64,000 nt of DNA from the NCBI GenBank assembly GCA_017434525.1, contig JAFRFD010000004.1, forward strand, positions 36,950 to 100,949. Direction: 5' to 3'. The DNA is from Methanobrevibacter sp. Lineage in GTDB: Archaea > Methanobacteriota > Methanobacteria > Methanobacteriales > Methanobacteriaceae. The notes beneath the pieces were generated by a model, which did not search any database, was not told the DNA's origin, and worked only from the letters and a program-made list of their open reading frames with translations. Below, piece after piece: positions 62,418-64,000 of the stretch (position 1 is its first letter; each line of letters starts with the position of its first letter). A program made the translations under genes and the position numbers.

Positions 62418-63344
62418 TTATTCTCCTCCTTTCTGCATTTTAACTGGTACTAAAGCAGCAGGTAATGTGTAAGTATAGAAAGTACCTACAATATCATCTA
62501 ATTGATCTGCGACAGTTTCAGGATCAACGGTTTTATCTTCTTGTACACCGTAGTCAGATGCAATCGCACTAATCATTTTTGCTCCTTGGTCTAATACTTT
62601 AGCAGTAGGACCGTAACATCCTCTACATTGGATACCAATGGAAGGACATTCTGCACCACATAATGATACGGTAGCAGGACCCATACATACTAAACCTTGG
62701 GTAATTAAACATAAATCAGGTTCAGGAAGACCTAATTCAAATTGTCTTTTAATGAAGTCCATAGCTAAACCTGCAGGTGGTTTTTCTCTAGGACATACTT
62801 CACAGAGGTTGGTTGAAGGTAATTCGATTGTGTCCCCTCTTAATAATGCTAAAACAGCTTCTGCTACAACATCAGAACGAGGTGGGCAACCTGGAATCAT
62901 TAAGTCAACATCCATAACTTCACCGATAGGTCTTACTCTGCTTTCGAGATGAGGTACATCTTCGTGAGGAATAATGCCTTCAGGGTTTACAGTAGATACA
63001 GAATTAATGTATGCTTCTTCTTCTAATTCTTCAACAGTCCATAAGTTTCCGAGACCTGGAATACCACCGTAACATGAACAGGTACCATAAGAAATAACCA
63101 TGTTAGCTTTTTCATTTAACATTTCAGCTAATTCTCTGTTTTCGTCGTTTCTTACTCCACCTTCGACAATAATAATGTCTAATTCAGGTACTTCATCATA
63201 TTTAGTATCCATGAGTACAGGGGAAAATTCGAAATCTGCAAATTCCATTACATCAATTAAGGATTCGTGGAAATCCGCAATGGATAAGTGGCAACCGGAA
63301 CATCCGCCAAACCACATAGTTCCTATTTTAACTTTATCTGCCAT
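62418..63344 (-). CDS. mvhG: F420-non-reducing hydrogenase small subunit MvhG
   Basis: A 308-residue protein. ATG 63344 with GGAGG upstream gives '[11 protein letters not shown]'; a longer frame to 63377 overlaps mvhD and is rejected. Proximal-cluster cysteines occur in 'G-G-C-S-G-C-H' and further clusters in 'G-T-C-S-C-Y-G', 'C-P-P-R' and 'C-R-G-C-Y-G'. It carries the iron-sulfur clusters between the NiFe site and MvhD. It is tightly linked with mvhA. Confidence 0.96.
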   Translation of the reverse strand: MADKVKIGTMWFGGCSGCHLSIADFHESLIDVMEFADFEFSPVLMDTKYDEVPELDIIIVEGGVRNDENRELAEMLNEKANMVISYGTCSCYGGIPGLGNLWTVEELEEEAYINSVSTVNPEGIIPHEDVPHLESRVRPIGEVMDVDLMIPGCPPRSDVVAEAVLALLRGDTIELPSTNLCEVCPREKPPAGLAMDFIKRQFELGLPEPDLCLITQGLVCMGPATVSLCGAECPSIGIQCRGCYGPTAKVLDQGAKMISAIASDYGVQEDKTVDPETVADQLDDIVGTFYTYTLPAALVPVKMQKGGE

Positions 63345-63360
63345 ATTCAATTCCTCCAAT

Positions 63361-63786
63361 CTATTTTTCAGCATCAATTTGTTGTTTTAATGGAGCTGGA
63401 CCTAAATCTTTGATTCTGTTAACCATCATTTTAACAGATTCAGAGAATTTTTCACCTTCGGATGCGGAAATCCAATCGTGATAAACTCTTTCTTTTCCAA
63501 TTCCCATATCTTCAACTAATTTATAAATTAATCTCATTCTACGATCTAATTTGTAGTTACCAGCATCATAGTGGCAGTCACCCATGTGACATCCAGCTAC
63601 AAATACACCGTCAGCACCTTCTTTAAATGCTTTTAAAACAAATTGTGGATCAATTCTTCCAGAACACATTACACGAATAACTCTAATATTCGGTGGGTAT
63701 TGCATCCTTGCAGTACCAGCTGTGTCTGCTCCTCCATAGGAACACCAGTTGCAACAAAACATTACAATTTTTACATCATCAGCCAT
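63361..63786 (-). CDS. mvhD: Methyl-viologen-reducing hydrogenase delta subunit MvhD
   Basis: A 141-residue protein from ATG 63786 behind GGAGGAG. It has the [2Fe-2S] cysteines 'C-C-N-W-C-S-Y-G-G' near the start and 'G-C-H-M-G-D-C-H-Y' in the middle. MvhD links the hydrogenase to HdrA of the heterodisulfide reductase. It is the first gene of mvhDGAB. Confidence 0.96.
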   Translation of the reverse strand: MADDVKIVMFCCNWCSYGGADTAGTARMQYPPNIRVIRVMCSGRIDPQFVLKAFKEGADGVFVAGCHMGDCHYDAGNYKLDRRMRLIYKLVEDMGIGKERVYHDWISASEGEKFSESVKMMVNRIKDLGPAPLKQQIDAEK

Positions 63787-63818
63787 AGAGTTTCTCCTCC
63801 TCTATAAATATTTTTTGC

Positions 63819-63849
63819 GAATTTGAAAAACTTAAAGCCCCTCAAATTC
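63819..63849 (-). promoter_or_regulatory. Leader hairpin upstream of mvhD
   Basis: GAATTTGA (63819-63826) and TCAAATTC (63842-63849) are perfect 8-bp inverted arms with a 15-nt loop, 33-63 nt before the mvhD start, so probably inside the mRNA leader. Confidence 0.45.
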
Positions 63850-63929
63850 AAATTTTAAACTTTTTTAAAAAATTTTAAAATCTTTTTTAAGACTTACTGT
63901 TTTAGGTACGCCTTAAAATCACAATTTCT

Positions 63930-63965
63930 GTACGTAATGAGCTAGCTCAGCAATACATTATGTAC
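63930..63965. promoter_or_regulatory. Nested dyad upstream of mvh operon
   Basis: GTACGTAATG (63930-63939) and CATTATGTAC (63956-63965) are inverted with one mismatch; the perfect 10-bp palindrome GAGCTAGCTC (63939-63948) lies inside. The GC content is higher than that of the surrounding DNA. It is a candidate protein-binding site. Confidence 0.4.
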
Positions 63966-64000
63966 TGATTAATATATTTCATTTATAATTAATATAAAGG

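Larger units (their letters stand above)
63787..64000 (-). promoter_or_regulatory. mvh operon upstream region
   Basis: About 210 bp up to the window edge. On the minus strand it contains a leader hairpin (63819-63849) and an upstream dyad cluster (63930-63965). TATA-like stretches occur, but I cannot pick one with confidence because the promoter may extend beyond the edge. Confidence 0.5.

Noticed and set aside
1..64000. tRNA or rRNA genes
   Set aside because: I read the intergenic gaps for tRNA-like cloverleaf arms and found none; a tRNA search program would be decisive.

Overview
The window comes from a low-GC methanogenic archaeon of the order Methanobacteriales, most likely Methanobrevibacter. 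The evidence is the mvhDGAB hydrogenase operon, methyl-CoM reductase component A2 (AtwA), methanogenesis marker 9, coenzyme F420, methanopterin and methanofuran biosynthesis genes, an MreB homologue as found in pseudomurein-walled methanogens, and a resident virus carrying pseudomurein endoisopeptidase-type domains. Species assignment is inference.

Positions 1 to about 21.38 kb are the right (morphogenesis) part of an integrated tailed virus with a siphovirus-like gene order, all read rightward apart from one silent cassette. The order is major capsid (cut by the left edge), a small head protein, head-tail connector, gp10-like protein, tail terminator, tail tube, Ig-like domain frame, tail assembly chaperone with its overlapping second frame, tape measure, two tail fibre or adhesin genes, an inverted silent adhesin cassette, a further fibre, a Dit fusion, a Tal-like tail-tip protein, a pseudomurein lysin and a 52-residue protein. 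Notable points are two probable +1 programmed frameshifts (tail tube to Ig domain at CCC-TGA, and tail chaperone G to GT), an approximately 1.1 kb invertible segment that would swap the C-terminus of an adhesin, and three C-H-D transglutaminase-like (C71-type) domains placed on the tape measure, the tail tip and the lysin. The integrase, any invertase, and the left attachment site are not in the window. A 21-bp sequence near the virus end recurs exactly upstream of top6B and is a candidate attachment-site core.

From 21.6 to 31 kb lies an information-processing cluster (aIF1A, RIO kinase, KH/Dim2-like protein, topoisomerase VI B and A) with a ClC channel gene inserted on the opposite strand. 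It is followed by a copper operon (csoR-like repressor, P1B ATPase, HMA chaperone) with two matching palindromic operators. From 31 to 38.8 kb come archaeal GAPDH, endonuclease IV, a zinc-ribbon protein, a membrane phosphoesterase, an AAA ATPase, and a leftward tetrapyrrole cluster (marker 9, siroheme synthase, HemA), then a YgjP-type metalloprotease.

From 38.8 to 48.1 kb a long leftward block carries atwA, a DUS-like TIM barrel, GTP cyclohydrolase III, cofD, cofE, purO, an ExbD/ExbB pair, RNase HII, mreB and an uncharacterised mreB neighbour. From 48.5 to 52.7 kb are a CDP-alcohol phosphatidyltransferase, a DUF515-like membrane protein, a class E-like sortase, mptD and mfnA. The rest holds ppsA, ribosomal L10e, a Pcc1-like KEOPS subunit, a zinc-finger tail-anchored protein, a TmcAL-like nucleotidyltransferase, pyrC and finally mvhDGAB with its leader at the right edge. 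No tRNA, rRNA, CRISPR array or insertion sequence was recognised.
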